DNA from: Chlamydomonas reinhardtii
Lineage: Eukaryota > Chlorophyta > Chlorophyceae > Chlamydomonadales > Chlamydomonadaceae
Length of the DNA stretch: 64,000 nt
Assembly: GCF_000002595.2 (NCBI RefSeq)
Contig: NC_057016.1
Span: 4,818,018-4,882,017 of the forward strand
Reading direction: 5' to 3'
In this document: in pieces, positions 39,248-51,025 of the stretch
Position numbering within the stretch: the first letter of the stretch is position 1
How the letters are laid out: the number at the start of each line of letters is the position of its first letter
Position numbers and translations under genes: made by a program
Notes under the pieces: model-generated
The model's input: the letters and a program-made list of their open reading frames with translations, nothing else
The model's database searches: none
Told to the model about the DNA's origin: nothing

Positions 39248-39812
39248 CAAGCCGGTGCGTAGACAGGGACGGGCATCAGTTGAGTGGTGGGGTGAGCCTG
39301 CTTGCTCCAACTAGCTGCTGCCTGCCGTGTCGCACGTGCCGTCATGAAGCCCCTGCCAGCCCCTGCTCACCTTTTCCAGAACGCCGCGCTGGTTGTCGTC
39401 ACTGTTCTCCGTGGGCTTGTGCACCTGCAGGGTGCATGCATGCGTGAACGCATGGCCAATGACGTGCGTGTGGCCCCGTTACATACCTGGATCAGGGTGG
39501 GCACCATTTCGGCAGCCGGCTTGGCGGGACGGGAGTGGCTGGGCACCTCATCAAAGGCCGCGTAGTACTCGTCCTCCCACTCGTCCAAGTGATCATCAAA
39601 GGCCGCGTGGTACTCGTCCTCCCGGCGACACCACTCGTCTTCGGCATCGTAGTATGCACTCCAATAATCATAATCGCTCTGCAGGCCACAGCAGCGTGGG
39701 GCCTCAGTCAGCAAACGGAAACGCCCAAGCGTTACGCAAACATTGGGCCGATGCGTCTCCGCACCTCCTCCACGAGCGCCTCCGTAAGCTCACCAACGTC
39801 AAAAGAGCTCAT
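36960..39812 (-). CDS. OASL-D: 2'-5'-oligoadenylate synthetase-like nucleotidyltransferase, 467 aa
   Basis: Ten exons on the minus strand: 39765-39812, 39487-39678, 39371-39424, 38982-39140, 38451-38702, 38184-38238, 37886-38067, 37605-37720, 37306-37504, 36960-37106, closing to 468 codons. The N-terminal exon 2 is strongly acidic and aromatic (SDYDYWSAYYDAEDEW, DEWEDEYYAAFDE). Helix YERYFNGQLRLL and LIHGLLGKCPLIK precede the core HKGGSFGRR, HDVDLSVF and VDMDIKM. The helical half has RIKFVARLVKVCWYK, HPIDPTCNLA and DRAVDWSAL. It is clearly diverged from A-C and lacks the intron-8 element (intron about 100 bases), so it represents an older duplicate. A long (TG)n tract lies in intron 3. Confidence 0.86.
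39172..39246. repeat. (TG)n microsatellite in intron 3 of OASL-D
   Basis: About 75 bases of uninterrupted TG on the plus strand. Cys-Val and Thr-His open frames here are artefacts. Confidence 0.97.
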
Positions 39813-40163
39813 GATTGATAAATATATTGCCTCGTGCGGTATAACCCACAATCGGCGGCGCCTTGTCAACGCCCCTATTGCCAAGGAGTTCAGGGTGCTA
39901 TCTAGCGATTCGGTAAGACACTTTTGGTATATATTTGTATATATCCCCATTCACCGCAATCGGCACATCGAAAAGCCCTAGCGGTTGGCATGCGTGCCGC
40001 GATTATAAACCTTGGCACTCGAAACCCAGTGAACCAAGGACAAGCACCGCGTGGTCCAGCCTTAACGTGCCTCACTCGTCGCAACTCTGACATCCCACAC
40101 ACCCGGTGCCGACACTACATAGCCAACTCGTCCGCCGGCATGATCTTCAACCCGCCCTACACC
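39813..40163. other. Intergenic between OASL-D and OASL-E
   Basis: About 350 bases with 5' flank of OASL-D and 3' flank of OASL-E. An A/T-rich patch TATATTTGTATATAT at 39929-39943 lies about 120 bases upstream of the D start and could be a promoter element. Nothing else seen. Confidence 0.4.
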
Positions 40164-42703
40164 TCACTTCCGCATGGCCACAGCTCGCTCATGCTGCGCC
40201 CGCTCGCGCTGCAGCTTCATCTCTATCTCCAGCGCCTTGAGCGCGGGCGCCAGGGAGCTGTCCGTCAGCAGGTCCCACATGCTGCGGGTCAGCACCACCT
40301 CGTGCAGGGTGCGAGCCTCGTCCGCCAGCGCCGCCCACTCCACCGTGCAGCCCTGCTTAGATAGATTGTTGATACACGGCGCGGCACAGGCATGTAAGGG
40401 CATGTATCAGATCAAGGTTCAAGAAATCAAAAGGCAACTGCAGCAGCCATGTGCCGAAGCCTAGCAGGTTGGGCACAAGCAGCGCTATGCGCAAGGTTGC
40501 TACCGTGCAGGTGCAGGAAGCCAAGAACGCGTTCGGATCTTACCGCCGCCAGGTTGCAGGTGGGGTCGATGGGGTGCAGCACCACCACGGGGTCATTCCG
40601 CCACACGTGCCTGCAGCTCTCCGCCTGCGCCCGGGTGTAGCCCCACACCGGCCCCGCCTCCAGCACCACCACCTCCCGGCGGGTCACGGCGGCGTCCAGC
40701 AACTCCAGGGCCGCCAGGAAAGCCTCAGCATCACGGAAACGCCTGTGCGGCACAAAAAAGCTCGACGTTAACGCACCCGCAAGGTGGCAGTAAACTTATC
40801 CGGCCGTGGTACTTTTACAGACAGAAAGCAGCTAGCTTGCCCGCACACACACACACACACACACGCACACAAACGCACACCTGCTGTGGGTTGGGAGCTT
40901 TTGCAGACGCTGCGCCGCGGCCAGCGCCAGCACCTCTAGCAGCACGCTGGGCACGAAGGGGATGCGGTCCTTGAGACCGCTGAGCTTGTACCAACACTGC
41001 AAGTGCCACCCGCAAGTACGAGAGACCGTTACGTGGCAGATAGGATCACTGGCTTGCTTCACTTTCCCATCGCCACCACTTCTGCCTGGCTGCCCGATCG
41101 CCACCATACCACGGCGCAGCTTCCCAAAGCCAAGCGCACCTTGAGAAGGCGCACAACGGACTTGTCCCAGTCGGGGATCTCCTTGACCACCGCCGTCAGT
41201 GCCTCCGCCAGCGCCGCCTCCCGCGCCGGGTCCGCCTGGCGCAGGTGCGGCGGCGTGTCCCACAGCTGCTTCATCAGAGCATCACGCTGCGCCCTGCCGT
41301 TGCCTGCAATCACACGTGCATTTTAAAGGCTATTTTCATGTAGTGGTGTTGACTGCAACTTGCTTGCAAGTACGGCCCTACGGGCCCACGTACTAAGGCC
41401 CACGCAAGCTTGCCAACACGCACGCAGGACACGACGTGATGAGTCCCTCAAGCCTTGGCCAACACGTGCGCACGACACGCCGCCATCCGCCCGCCCACCC
41501 GCTCACGTACCCCGCACCACGTTGGCGGCCATCTTGACGTCCACGTCCACATCCGCCTCAGTGAACATCCCCGTGCGTACCGTCACCTTGACCTGCGCCG
41601 TGCGTGACCCCGTTCCTTCCAGTGATGACCCCGACCTGAACAGCGGGCTGCATGCGGAATTGTGTGTTTCACAGTACAGCATGCCATGCTGCCAGCAGGC
41701 GTGCGCCCCATGCACGCGTACATGGATGCACATCCAGGTGACGTGCCCTATGTCCCTGTCCCGCCGGCCTGAACTTGCTGCTGTTCAGTGAATCACTCGG
41801 CTGCTTGCCACAAGCACTACGGTATGCTATGAACGCAGCATGCCCGGCCACCGTGCAATCCATTGACTCACGTTGATGCAGTGCTTGTAGTGCGTGCCGT
41901 GCTCCACCTCCACCGCTTTGAAGTTCTGGTCGCACAGCCAGGCCGCCACGTCTTTCATCATGTCCACCTGCAGCCGCTCCCCCGCCTCGCCGCTCCAGTC
42001 CCCCGCCCAGTAATCCAGCACACGGCCCGTGAACTCGGTCACGAACACGGACAGGTCGACATCGAAGTCCTTGCGGACCAGGGTGCGGCGGCCCAAGCTG
42101 CCTCCGTTATGGAACCGGTCGAACTGCAAGTGCGCGAGGGTCAAGCGGGGGTCGGTGTCTGCAACTGTATGGGCCATCAATGCTCGGGATCACCATGGTG
42201 CTGTGCGGCTTGTGAAACAGTAGATAGGATAACAAGTGTGGGGGAAAAGGGGCTGAGCCCCTCCACAGTCTGAGGCCGAACAACCTCATCGCCCGGACAT
42301 AGCCGGGGCCGGGGCCGGAGATAGAACTGGAAATGACTTGCCGTGATCAGGGGGCATTGTCCCAGCAGCTCGTGGATGGTGGCGGCAGCTGCGCAAGGCG
42401 CGACGGCGGGGCTGGTGCCCGCGTTCGCCAGCGGCAGGATCTTCCCGTTGAAGTACTGCAGGGTTGGGTGGTGATGAGGGGGTAGAAGGGTCGTGTCAGA
42501 GGTCGTGTCAACCTCTCCGGATAGCCCAGAAGGCCCCTCTGCACATACCTTAATATAAGACTTGTTCGTGCCTGGTTCATCGTCATAGAACATCTGCGGG
42601 TGCGCTCGACAATTAGCATCCCACATCACGCAGACGGCAGAGAAAAACGCCGCACCTTCTCCAGCTCCTCGCGTGTGTATGTTTTCAACATGACAGCGCG
42701 CAT
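40164..42703 (-). CDS. OASL-E: diverged 2'-5'-oligoadenylate synthetase-like nucleotidyltransferase, about 402 aa
   Basis: Nine exons on the minus strand: 42656-42703, 42549-42593, 42342-42455, 41872-42123, 41511-41592, 41140-41303, 40881-40996, 40544-40742, 40164-40352, closing to 403 codons. The core has FHNGGSLGRR, FDVDLSVF and a longer VKVTVRTGMFTEADVDVDVK strand carrying the third Asp. The helical half has SVVRLLKVCWYK, PSVLLEVLALAAAQ and HPIDPTCNLA. The C-terminal exon ends in a charged helix (MKLQRERAQHERAVAM) not found in A-D. The acidic linker exons are missing and the exon matching exon 4 of the others is split by an extra intron. The start is uncertain: Met at 42703 or 42691, or an unseen upstream exon. 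The intron after 42342 appears to use a GC donor. The gene lies just downstream of the ALDH10 3' end, same strand. Confidence 0.8.
40843..40864. repeat. Short (CA)n tract at a donor in OASL-E
   Basis: On the coding strand TG repeats follow closely after the donor of the exon ending at 40881. Confidence 0.85.
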
Positions 42704-42753
42704 TTTGTCGCGACGGAGTCACCACTGAGTCAATTGAACCCCCAGGTAAAATG

Positions 42754-42758
42754 TTACA
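42754..42758 (-). promoter_or_regulatory. Putative TGTAA polyadenylation signal for ALDH10
   Basis: TGTAA on the minus strand, about 235 bases past the ALDH10 stop. TGTAA is the usual polyadenylation signal of volvocine algae. It lies only about 50 bases upstream of the OASL-E start, so the two genes are tightly packed. Confidence 0.5.
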
Positions 42759-42991
42759 GTGCAATTGAGAAATGTGTCAACGTTGTGTGAAGCACCTCGC
42801 GATACGCATGGCACTGCAAGCCTTTAGATAGGTGCGCCTGTTTCTACTATGTCATTCTGTCATTGGTCCCATCAACCGCCGCCCAACTCGCAATAAACGT
42901 GCCCACACCAATTCGCTCCCCGCGCCCTCGCATCAGCCCACCCGCAAAGTCGCACATAGAACTTCGGTCCCTCCCCCAGCCCCTTCCTGCT

Positions 42992-45929
42992 TCAGAGCTT
43001 GGAGGGCGGGTTGTACCAGCCCCAGATATCCGGAGACACATACTTGGTGATCTGTGTGGGGTGTGTGGGGTGGCGGGGGCGGGCCACGAGTTAGAGCGGT
43101 ATGCACGAGCTGCCGAGCTCTGCCTGCCGCGCTATCCCCTCTCGCAGGCGACAGTCGGAATCTTCCCATCCCTGTCTCACAATGCCGTCCACGAGCTCAC
43201 AAACACCACCCTCTTCCATCCCAGCCCCTAGCTCCGGCACCTACATCCCCATTCCCCCATTCCCCCACTCCCCCACACCCTCACGCCCCCACACCCGCAC
43301 GCCCCCACACCCTCAACCCCCCGCACCTGCTTGACGGACAGGAAGTTGTCCAGCCCCCACTCGCCCAGCTCCCGGCCGTGGCCGCTGTTCTTGATGCCGC
43401 CCCAAGGAGCCTGGGGGCAGGGGAGGAAAGGGACAGTGGGTGGGCAGACAGGAGCGGCCACATCGGTGTTAGGCAGGTGGGTGAGGCAGCGTAGGTGGAC
43501 CTCGCATGTGCAGCAGCGCGGACCCCTCGCTTACCCTCAGCACTTTACCCGCGCCCCATAGTGCCCTCTCCTCGCCGCCTGGACCCATGGCCTTATTGAA
43601 CCCATCCATGCCCACCCCCTCCCCTCGCTACTATCGCCCCCCCCCCCATCCACCCCATGACTCCGTCTTTCATGGCTGGCTATCCCGCTGGCCCCCTCCC
43701 GCCCCGCTCCTCCCCGCTCCAGCGGCTGCTCACGTAGCAGAAGCAGGGCTGCGAGCAGTTGATCCACACGATGCCGCACTCCAGCGCCTCGGCCACTCGC
43801 TTGCAGCGGTCGGGGTCGGCGCTGATGACGGCGCCTGCAGGGCGGGGCGGGGGCGGGGGTGTGGCGTGGCGTGGTGTGGGGGCGGTGCAGGGGTCAGGTG
43901 CTTCGCGGCCCGCCCGGCATCGACGTCCATCACCCGCTGGCGCCGCGTGCAGTGCAGTGATTGGTGCAGTGCAGTGGGCAGTGCGGTGAGATGCATGCGG
44001 GGGCGGTGCGGCGGCGGGTCGGCGAGAGGCACGCCGCTGATGGGGCGGCGGCGGTGAGGGCTGCCGTCCAGGCCGCTGGAGAGGGTCACGGTGGGAGAGG
44101 CACGCACAAGGCACCACCCGTGGAACCACCCATCCCTAGCCCTCCCAGTATCAACCCCATCCCCACTCCCCACACACACTTCCCATCCCCACTTCTCCAC
44201 TCCCACTCCTCCCACCCACCCACCCAAACCCACACACACACTCACCCACCCACCCACTCACCTGCCAGACCGTATTCGCTGTCATTGGCCGCCGCCACCG
44301 CCTCCGCCTCCGTGCTGAAGGTGCCCACGGACAGCACCGGCCCGAAGATCTCCTCGCGCCAGATGCGCATGTGCGGCTTCACGCCCGCAAACACCGTGGG
44401 GGCCAGCCAGTAGCCGGCGGTGCCGGGCGCGCCGGCGGGGCGGCCGCCGCCCGTGAGCAGCTGCGCGCCCTCCGCCTTGCCCGCCTGAGGGAGGAGGGGA
44501 GGAGGGGTGTGTGTGTGTGTGGAAGGAGGGCCGCATGAGGGACGGGAGCCGCGGCAGCGGAAAGGGCCACGATGCGTGTTTCTGACCCAGGGCTACAGTC
44601 CCCAAAGCCCCTTGATGGTTGCTGCGTAGCGCAGCGTTGCAGCCAGCAGCCAAGCAACTGTCACGCAAAGCCCCAAACCCCATGCTCGCCAACCCACCCA
44701 CCCCCCTGCCACTCTGTGCACGCACCTCGACGTAGGACAGGACCTTGCGGTACTGCCCCTCGCTGACCAGGGGACCCAGCCGGCAGCCCTCTGTCAGCGG
44801 GTCGCACACCTGCGGGGCGGGCGGTGGGCGGTGGGTGGTGGCGAGGGCGGAGGCGAGGTGAGAAGAGGTGGGCAGAGGTGAGCCTTGGGCGCAGCCCACG
44901 GGTGCGGCCTTGGCTCCGCCCTTGACTCCATGCCCCACACCCTTGCCCGCTCTAGTTCAGTGACAGTTGCTAAACACCAGCACCGGCACACTCCTTTTTG
45001 GCATCGCCACCCACCGCCCCGCCCAGCCCCCAGCGTCAACCCCTTCCGACCCCCCTTGATCCCTCCCACCCTGCTGCCGCCCGCCACACACGCGCCCTCT
45101 CCCCCTCACGTTGATTGCCTCCGCCCTCTTCTTGAGCTGCTGCAGGAAGGCCGGCGCCACCGCCTCCTGCACCAGCAGCCGGCTGGTGGAGGAGCAGATC
45201 TGGCCGTTGGTCCAGAAGCAGCCGAACTGCAGGTGAGGTGTGGGGGTGAGGACACAGGCAGACACAGGGAGCATTTGCGCGGGTGCGTGTGTGTGTGGGG
45301 GGGAAGGGGCCAAAGGTCGGGCGGCTCAGTAGCAGCGCCGGCACGGGGTGGCGGTGATACCACGTTGGCGCCAAGGCTCAAGAGTGCGCCATCCTCTCGT
45401 AGCTCCACGCATATGCAAGATGTGTTTCTCCTCCTCAGGCCTTACATCCCAAACCCCCTTGGTGTCCCCCCGCAAGCCGCCCCTCCCCCTGCTTCACACC
45501 CCCGGACCCACCATGGCCCACTCCACCGCCTTCTCAATGTCTGCGTCCTCGAACACGATCAGCGCGCTCTTGCCGCCCAGCTCCATGCTGGCCGGCCGGA
45601 TGTTGGCCGCCGCCGCCTGCGCCACCAGGCGGCCTGTGGCGGCGCTGCCGGTGAAAGCCACCTTGGCCAGACCCTTGTGCGCGCTGGGGGAGGTGCGGGG
45701 GCAGCAGGGGTGAGCAGTGGTCCAGAGGCACAACACATCTTGGATGCGTGATCGTGTGTGAAGCCAGCGCCAATGTCCTTCAGCTTCAGAATCCCACACA
45801 ACCTGCCCATCACCCCCGCCACTGCGTGGCGCCATAGCCCGCCCCCTTCCCATCTTTCCCCCTGCCTCCGCATGTGCTCCGCTAATTTGGCTTGGTCTGG
45901 TTTCGTTTGGGCTGGTGTTTACAACCCCA

Positions 45930-45988
<59 letters not shown>

Positions 45989-47674
45989 CACCTCCCACCG
46001 CCCGCCCCCCGCCTACCCGCGCACCTCAGCGGCGCGCCTGCGTCCTGCCCGGTGCCTGTGATGACGTTGAGCACGCCCGGCGGCAGCCCCACCTCGGCCG
46101 CGATGGCCGCCAGCTCCAGGCAGGTGAGCGAGGCCAGCTCCGAGGGCTTGAGCACGGCCGTGCAGCCGGCGGCCAGCGCGGGAGCCACCTTCCACTGCGC
46201 GGGGGACAGGGGGCGGGGGCGCACGGGGCGGGTACGAGGTGGGGGAAGTGGAGGTGGAGGGTCAGGAAGAGCGAGGCACGGTAGTTGGAAGCCAACAACA
46301 CAAACCCCCCGTGCCCTTCTGCCCAAGGCTACCGTCTTTTTGGGCTTGTATTGTAACGTTCTTTCGGCATGTGATGGAAACTGCGCCTTTGCGTCTTCTG
46401 CTCTCCCCAGCCCATCCTAGCCCAGCCCGCTCCCGCCTCCAACCCAAGCTCCCCGCCCCGCCGCCCCCGTCTTGCATGGACGGCTGCCCCGCCCCCCCCC
46501 CTTCCTCCTCCACCCCACCCCACCCCAAAATCCCTGCACCCACCGCCGCCATGAGCAGGGGGTAGTTCCAGGGCGTGATGAGGCCGACCACGCCCAGCGC
46601 CTCGCGCCGCACGCGCACGTCGAACTCCGACATGCCCACATCGATGGCGGGCGCGGCGCCGTTGCGGCCGTCCAGCGCCTCCGCCTGACCCGCGTAGTAG
46701 TCGAAGCACGTGGCCACGTCATCCTGGTGGGTTGGTAGGGGGTAGGGGGTTTGCAGGGCAGGGTTCGGGGTTGGGGGTTTGGAGGGCATGAGCAAGAGCG
46801 TGAGAGACAGGGTAGATGGAGGGTTGGCACTTGCGTGTCTGTTTGACCAGGGGGTGTGCCAGGTTACCTGCCCACATGGGGCGCGGGTCAAAACGGCAAC
46901 CGGGCGTGGTCATGGCAGCCTAGCAGTAGCAGGGCAACAATGGGAAGGCAATGAAGGCCAGTGGTGTGGACTGTGCCCACGGCCTGTGGCCCCTGGTGTC
47001 ACAGCACCAAGATGCCATGCCGCCGCCGCCCCATGCCCCACCACACGCACCATGTCCCAGGACGCCTCGTCAATGGGCTTGCCGCAGTCCATGGTCTCGG
47101 CCTTGGCCAGCACCGCCTTGTGTTCGCGCAGCTGCAGGCAGCACAGGAAGGTGGCAGAGGCAGGGGTGGGAGGAAGGGATGGGAGGAAGGGATCGGAGGA
47201 AGGGGTAGGAGGAAGTGGAAGGGTGGAGAGGCGGTGTGAGGCGCTGGGGCTGATAAGAGGGAAGTGCAGGACCTTGCAGAAGAGTACGTGGTGCGAATGT
47301 CACGATACACGATTGTGCGCTTCGTGGTTGGCCTTGGGCCGTGGCGTCGGGGCACGCATACACACGCCGGGTCGGATCCCGTCCCTCAGCGTACACACGC
47401 GCAGGGGACAGACCCCCCCACACCCACGCACCTTGGTTGCGATCGCCTTCAGGTACTTAGCGCGGTAGGCGCCCGTGGTCTTGCTCCAATGGCCGCTCTT
47501 GAATGCGGCCGTGGCCGCGGCAACCGCAGCGTCCACATCCTCGCTGGTCGCGTTCGGAATCCGGGCAAACTCCTTCTCCGTGGCGGGGTTGATGACCGGC
47601 AGGCTGCCACCCTTTACAGGCGCAACCCACTCTCCACCGATGTAGAGCAAGCGTGGCGGAACTGGCGAAGCCAT
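42992..47674 (-). CDS. ALDH10: ALDH10-family aminoaldehyde/betaine-aldehyde dehydrogenase, 504 aa, peroxisomal
   Basis: Eleven exons on the minus strand: 47432-47674, 47051-47131, 46544-46723, 46025-46194, 45512-45683, 45110-45226, 44726-44809, 44262-44484, 43734-43834, 43327-43410, 42992-43051, summing to 505 codons, the usual ALDH10 length. It oxidises betaine aldehyde or omega-aminoaldehydes with NAD+ (known family role). Visible motifs: [14 protein letters not shown] at the start, [42 protein letters not shown], the general-base MELGGKSAL, the catalytic Cys in [52 protein letters not shown] and the C-terminus [10 protein letters not shown]. The [10 protein letters not shown] block and WGWY-x-PPSKL end distinguish ALDH10 from other ALDHs. 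SKL is a peroxisomal targeting signal. No N-terminal presequence is seen. It shares a 390-bp upstream region with a divergent gene. Confidence 0.96.
45934..45982. repeat. (CA)n microsatellite in an ALDH10 intron
   Basis: About 49 bases of CA between the exons at 45512-45683 and 46025-46194. Confidence 0.95.
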
Positions 47675-48062
47675 GGCAATTGCAGAGGACAGTTGGGGGC
47701 GCGGGTGCGCTACAAGTGCTGAGTCCCAAGCCGTGGACACTTGTTTGTGGACCTGATCCTGTGGCACTCTTAAAACAGGTAAAGAACCCGAAGGCAAGAA
47801 TGGATTTGGCGATTTGCACAGGTGGCCATGCAGACTGCCCACCGTGGCCGTGGCGATGATGGAACGACTGTGTCAATGATTATCACATGTTATACTTTCC
47901 TATAGATTTCCACTGTAAGACGCCAGCTTTGCAAAACCCTGGCTGAAAGGAACTCTGTCAAACGCGCTGCGCGCCCCAGAAGCCCAAACAGGAAGAATGA
48001 TAGGTGCAAGTGGAGCCCAAATAACACGGGCGCCTGGTCATAGACCTGAAACACATTTGTTC
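47675..48062. promoter_or_regulatory. Divergent promoter region, ALDH10 and Cys/His-rich gene
   Basis: The two start codons are about 390 bases apart on opposite strands, so both promoters must lie here. An A/T-richer stretch at 47875-47920 (TGATTATCACATGTTATACT) is the likely core. No motif is certain. Confidence 0.5.
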
Positions 48063-48939
48063 ATGCTCCATGCCCACCAAAAGCTGGCGCGTCCGCCGCT
48101 CCACGCGCCATCTCGGACAGCGTCTGCCTGCATTGTGGCTGTTGACACGAGGGTGCGCAGCGCGGCGGTGGACACCGTGGAGGCGACCCCCGCTGCGACA
48201 CCTGCTGCAGCGCCCTCCGAGTCGCTTACCTGGATGACTTGCAAGCGCTGCAAAGAGCGGTTTGCGGCGGAGCGCAACCACCGAACCGCCTGCAGGTACA
48301 CGTCGCACGTGGAAGGGGAATTGCTCTCTCGGGTAATTGGGGTTTGATGTGGGCCGAGCGTGATACCGTGGAGGATCGACGTCTCCGTGCCCCGCTGCCA
48401 GCTGGCACGGGCACCGGCACCTGTCTTCTCTTACCGTCACGCCGTTGGCCGCTAACTTTACGCGATACATTGGGCTGTAGATACCACAGCGAGACTTGGA
48501 CGGGCGGGGAGCTGGCCAAGGTAAGTTTGCGAGTGCCTGCCTGCCTGGGGCTGGGACTGCAGCTACGACTGGTGCACATGCTGACAGCAGCCGCCAGTGC
48601 ACACACGTGCACACAGTGCACAGCAGCAGCCCAGCAACACCACACTGTGCGCCCGCTCCAGGCACCTGCGCCCCCCATGCTCCCAGTCACCTCTCTCACC
48701 TCCTCCTTCCTCCGTGTGTGCCGCTGTCACTCGCGCTCCTGCCTCCGCCGCCGCAGGCCACCGGCTTTGTGCGCCAGAGCGACGCGCCCGAGCACCAGCT
48801 GGGCGTGGTGATGGGCCGCACGGGGCTGCTGCGCTTCTGGGACTGCTGCGGTGCCGAGGACGAGGCCGCGCCCGGCTGCCGGCAGAGCTTCCACTGCTCC
48901 TTTGATGACGACGTAAACGAGAAGCACGGCTGGCGGTGA
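48063..48939 (+). CDS. Small Cys/His-rich putative zinc-binding protein, 151 aa
   Basis: Three exons: 48063-48295, 48481-48520, 48757-48939, with GT/AG borders; 456 bases give 151 residues and a stop. An in-frame ATG at 47997 would add 22 residues. Residues 1-55 are rich in Ala, Arg, Ser and Thr, like an organelle transit peptide. Then come TCKRCKERFAAERNHRTACR-YH, formed across the first splice, a loop with GGELAK and HQLGVVMGRTG, and RFWDCCG...GCRQSFHCSF. This C-x2-C...C-x2-H...CC...GC-x4-H arrangement resembles zinc-binding modules with a WxCCG signature found in many protist and animal proteins. Partner and function are unknown. A TGTAA motif at 49919-49923 is a possible polyadenylation site, but the 3' UTR would be about 1 kb. 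Confidence 0.75.
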
Positions 48940-50915
48940 TGATGTAGGGTGGGGGCTTTGGGGTGAGAACTGTGGTGCGGATGCTGTGGTCGAATGTGCC
49001 AGGCGTGGGGCGGTCGTAGGATTTGACGCGCAGTAAGTACTGCTTTGGTTGTGGGGTGGCGGTGGGTGTGGTACACGTTGGAAAGGGCAGGCAGGATACG
49101 TCTTGGCACTTGTGTTGTGCAGCATTGTTCAGCTTTAGCAGAGTAAGAAACGTTGGCAATTACGAAGCATGCAAATGGTATCAGGCTGCGCCGCTGCGGT
49201 CGGCACACGACCATAGTACGTTAGTGGCCGCACATGGTGTGCAGGCAGGTGCGGCGCTGCGGTGGTCGGTGGACACGGTGGACGGCTTGTGCAGACTGTC
49301 GATGTACCTACCGCAGATGTTGCCACATCGGACACTCCGGCTTGAAGCTTCAAGAAAGTGCGCTGTGTGGCCACGTGCATGCGGATGATCGGAATGAGCG
49401 CGCACGTGTTACGGGGTAGAGGCTGGCCGTGGGACTCCTTAGATGGTTTTATCACGTACGGTGGGGAGCAGTGGGGTCCATCGTTCCGAATCCGAGGGCA
49501 TTCTAAGAATGCGGCCCTGAAGGAGCGGTGTTCGTGCTAACCCTAGTGCTAAACAGGCTTGCTTATGTGCCGTTTGTACTGAAGGCTGCAGGCATGGGTA
49601 TTACCGTATATTTAGGGGGCTGGGTGTCAACGGCGTCACAGACCAACACCCACAATGAAGCAGGTCTATGCAGGACCGCTGGCTGTTGCACGTGTGCCCG
49701 CATTGATAGAGAGACCAATCAGTGGAATAACAGCTTGTCTAATTACACCTCATCTCGAAGACCAACCCAGGATGTTGGGTCTTCCTCTGACGCGGGCCCA
49801 ACACACGCCCGCCCTCTGCCTACCTGTCCTACAACAGCCTCAATTCGAGCAGATAGAAAACACATTCATGCGAGTTTTCGGCGGCTATCCGCAGGCTGTA
49901 AGTGCGCAGAGACATGTTTGTAAAGTACAGCGTGACAGCCCCTCGAGCCTTGAACTGTCTGATTTAATACGCTAATGTCTGCACCGAGCCGACAGCCATG
50001 CGAGACGATAGGGCCTTTGTATCGCGAGCAATCAATCAGTGTAGGGCAGCGGCAGCCCATGGCCCCCCACTTGCCAGCAGCTCACGCTGATACAATACTG
50101 CAGGGCCCGAACCAGCGGTCCTTCCGCCTCAACGCGGCCTTCACTCCTTTATCTGCGAGCCACAACCCCTGTCACGTTAGGGCCAAACGCATCACTCCGA
50201 TAGCACCTACGCAAGAGCTATAAGACGAACAACAAGGATAACGGCACAGCGAGTATCACGTTAGGTGGGTGTCTCTAGCGGCCCGCGACTCAGCACCAAC
50301 CACTCCCCACACCAGGTCACACACCAGGTCACTCCAGAGTACCATACCATCGCTGCCTGTCTCAAACCCGCACACAAGGTCACGTCATCAACGCTTTCAG
50401 CAAAAGTGAAGACAACCACGAAAGAACATACTCTACACTCACACTACAGGTTTAAGCGGCTACTTCCCAGATGGCTGGATGAAGGACTCAAGGACGCACC
50501 CATTTGCGCACACGTTCCTGCGATCGCTCAGCGGTCACTGGCATCAACTGAATGCTTGTAACACTGCGTCAAGTCAAAACAGCATTGAAGTCTTGTCAAG
50601 CCTCTTGGCGGTGTTCGCGGCACACAGTCAGTCCCTAATCGGACAACGTAAGGTCAGAACATCTTTAATAGAAAGTCAAGAGTTCTTGAATCAGATCTCA
50701 CAGGTCAGTCACACCACAGCTTGGCATGGTCTGTCCCCCATGCACGCTCTGTACTATACCGGCACACCATGCTTGGCCGGTACTCGCAGCGCTGCAATCA
50801 CACAGGCAAGAAGCATATTATCTGTACATACTCACGATTTTCTTCTCCACAAGCATGTGCCCAAAAGACACTGAACGCGCACCGCAAGACCCAAAAGCAC
50901 CCCATAGCGTCTGTA
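48940..50915. other. Long intergenic stretch
   Basis: About 2 kb with no supported gene. Base composition becomes less GC-rich from 49.5 kb, and open frames are short with no splice-consistent chain. It may hold the long 3' UTR of the upstream gene or an undetected non-coding transcript. Confidence 0.4.
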
Positions 50916-50916
50916 T

Positions 50917-50921
50917 TTACA
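50917..50921 (-). promoter_or_regulatory. Putative TGTAA polyadenylation signal
   Basis: TGTAA on the minus strand, 105 bases past the stop at 51026, for the Ala/Ser-rich hypothetical gene. Confidence 0.5.
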
Positions 50922-51025
50922 GCTAGCTACTCAAGTCACTCCAGTCCTGCAAAACGCTAATGGTTATGTTGCCCACAATACACGCCGCGTGCATCATGCG
51001 CGCAAGCCAAGGCAGCACCAGCTGT

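Noticed and set aside
40164-42703. OASL-E considered as a cGAS-type sensor
   Set aside because: No zinc-thumb Cys/His cluster; the helical half matches OAS (HPIDPTCNLA) better.
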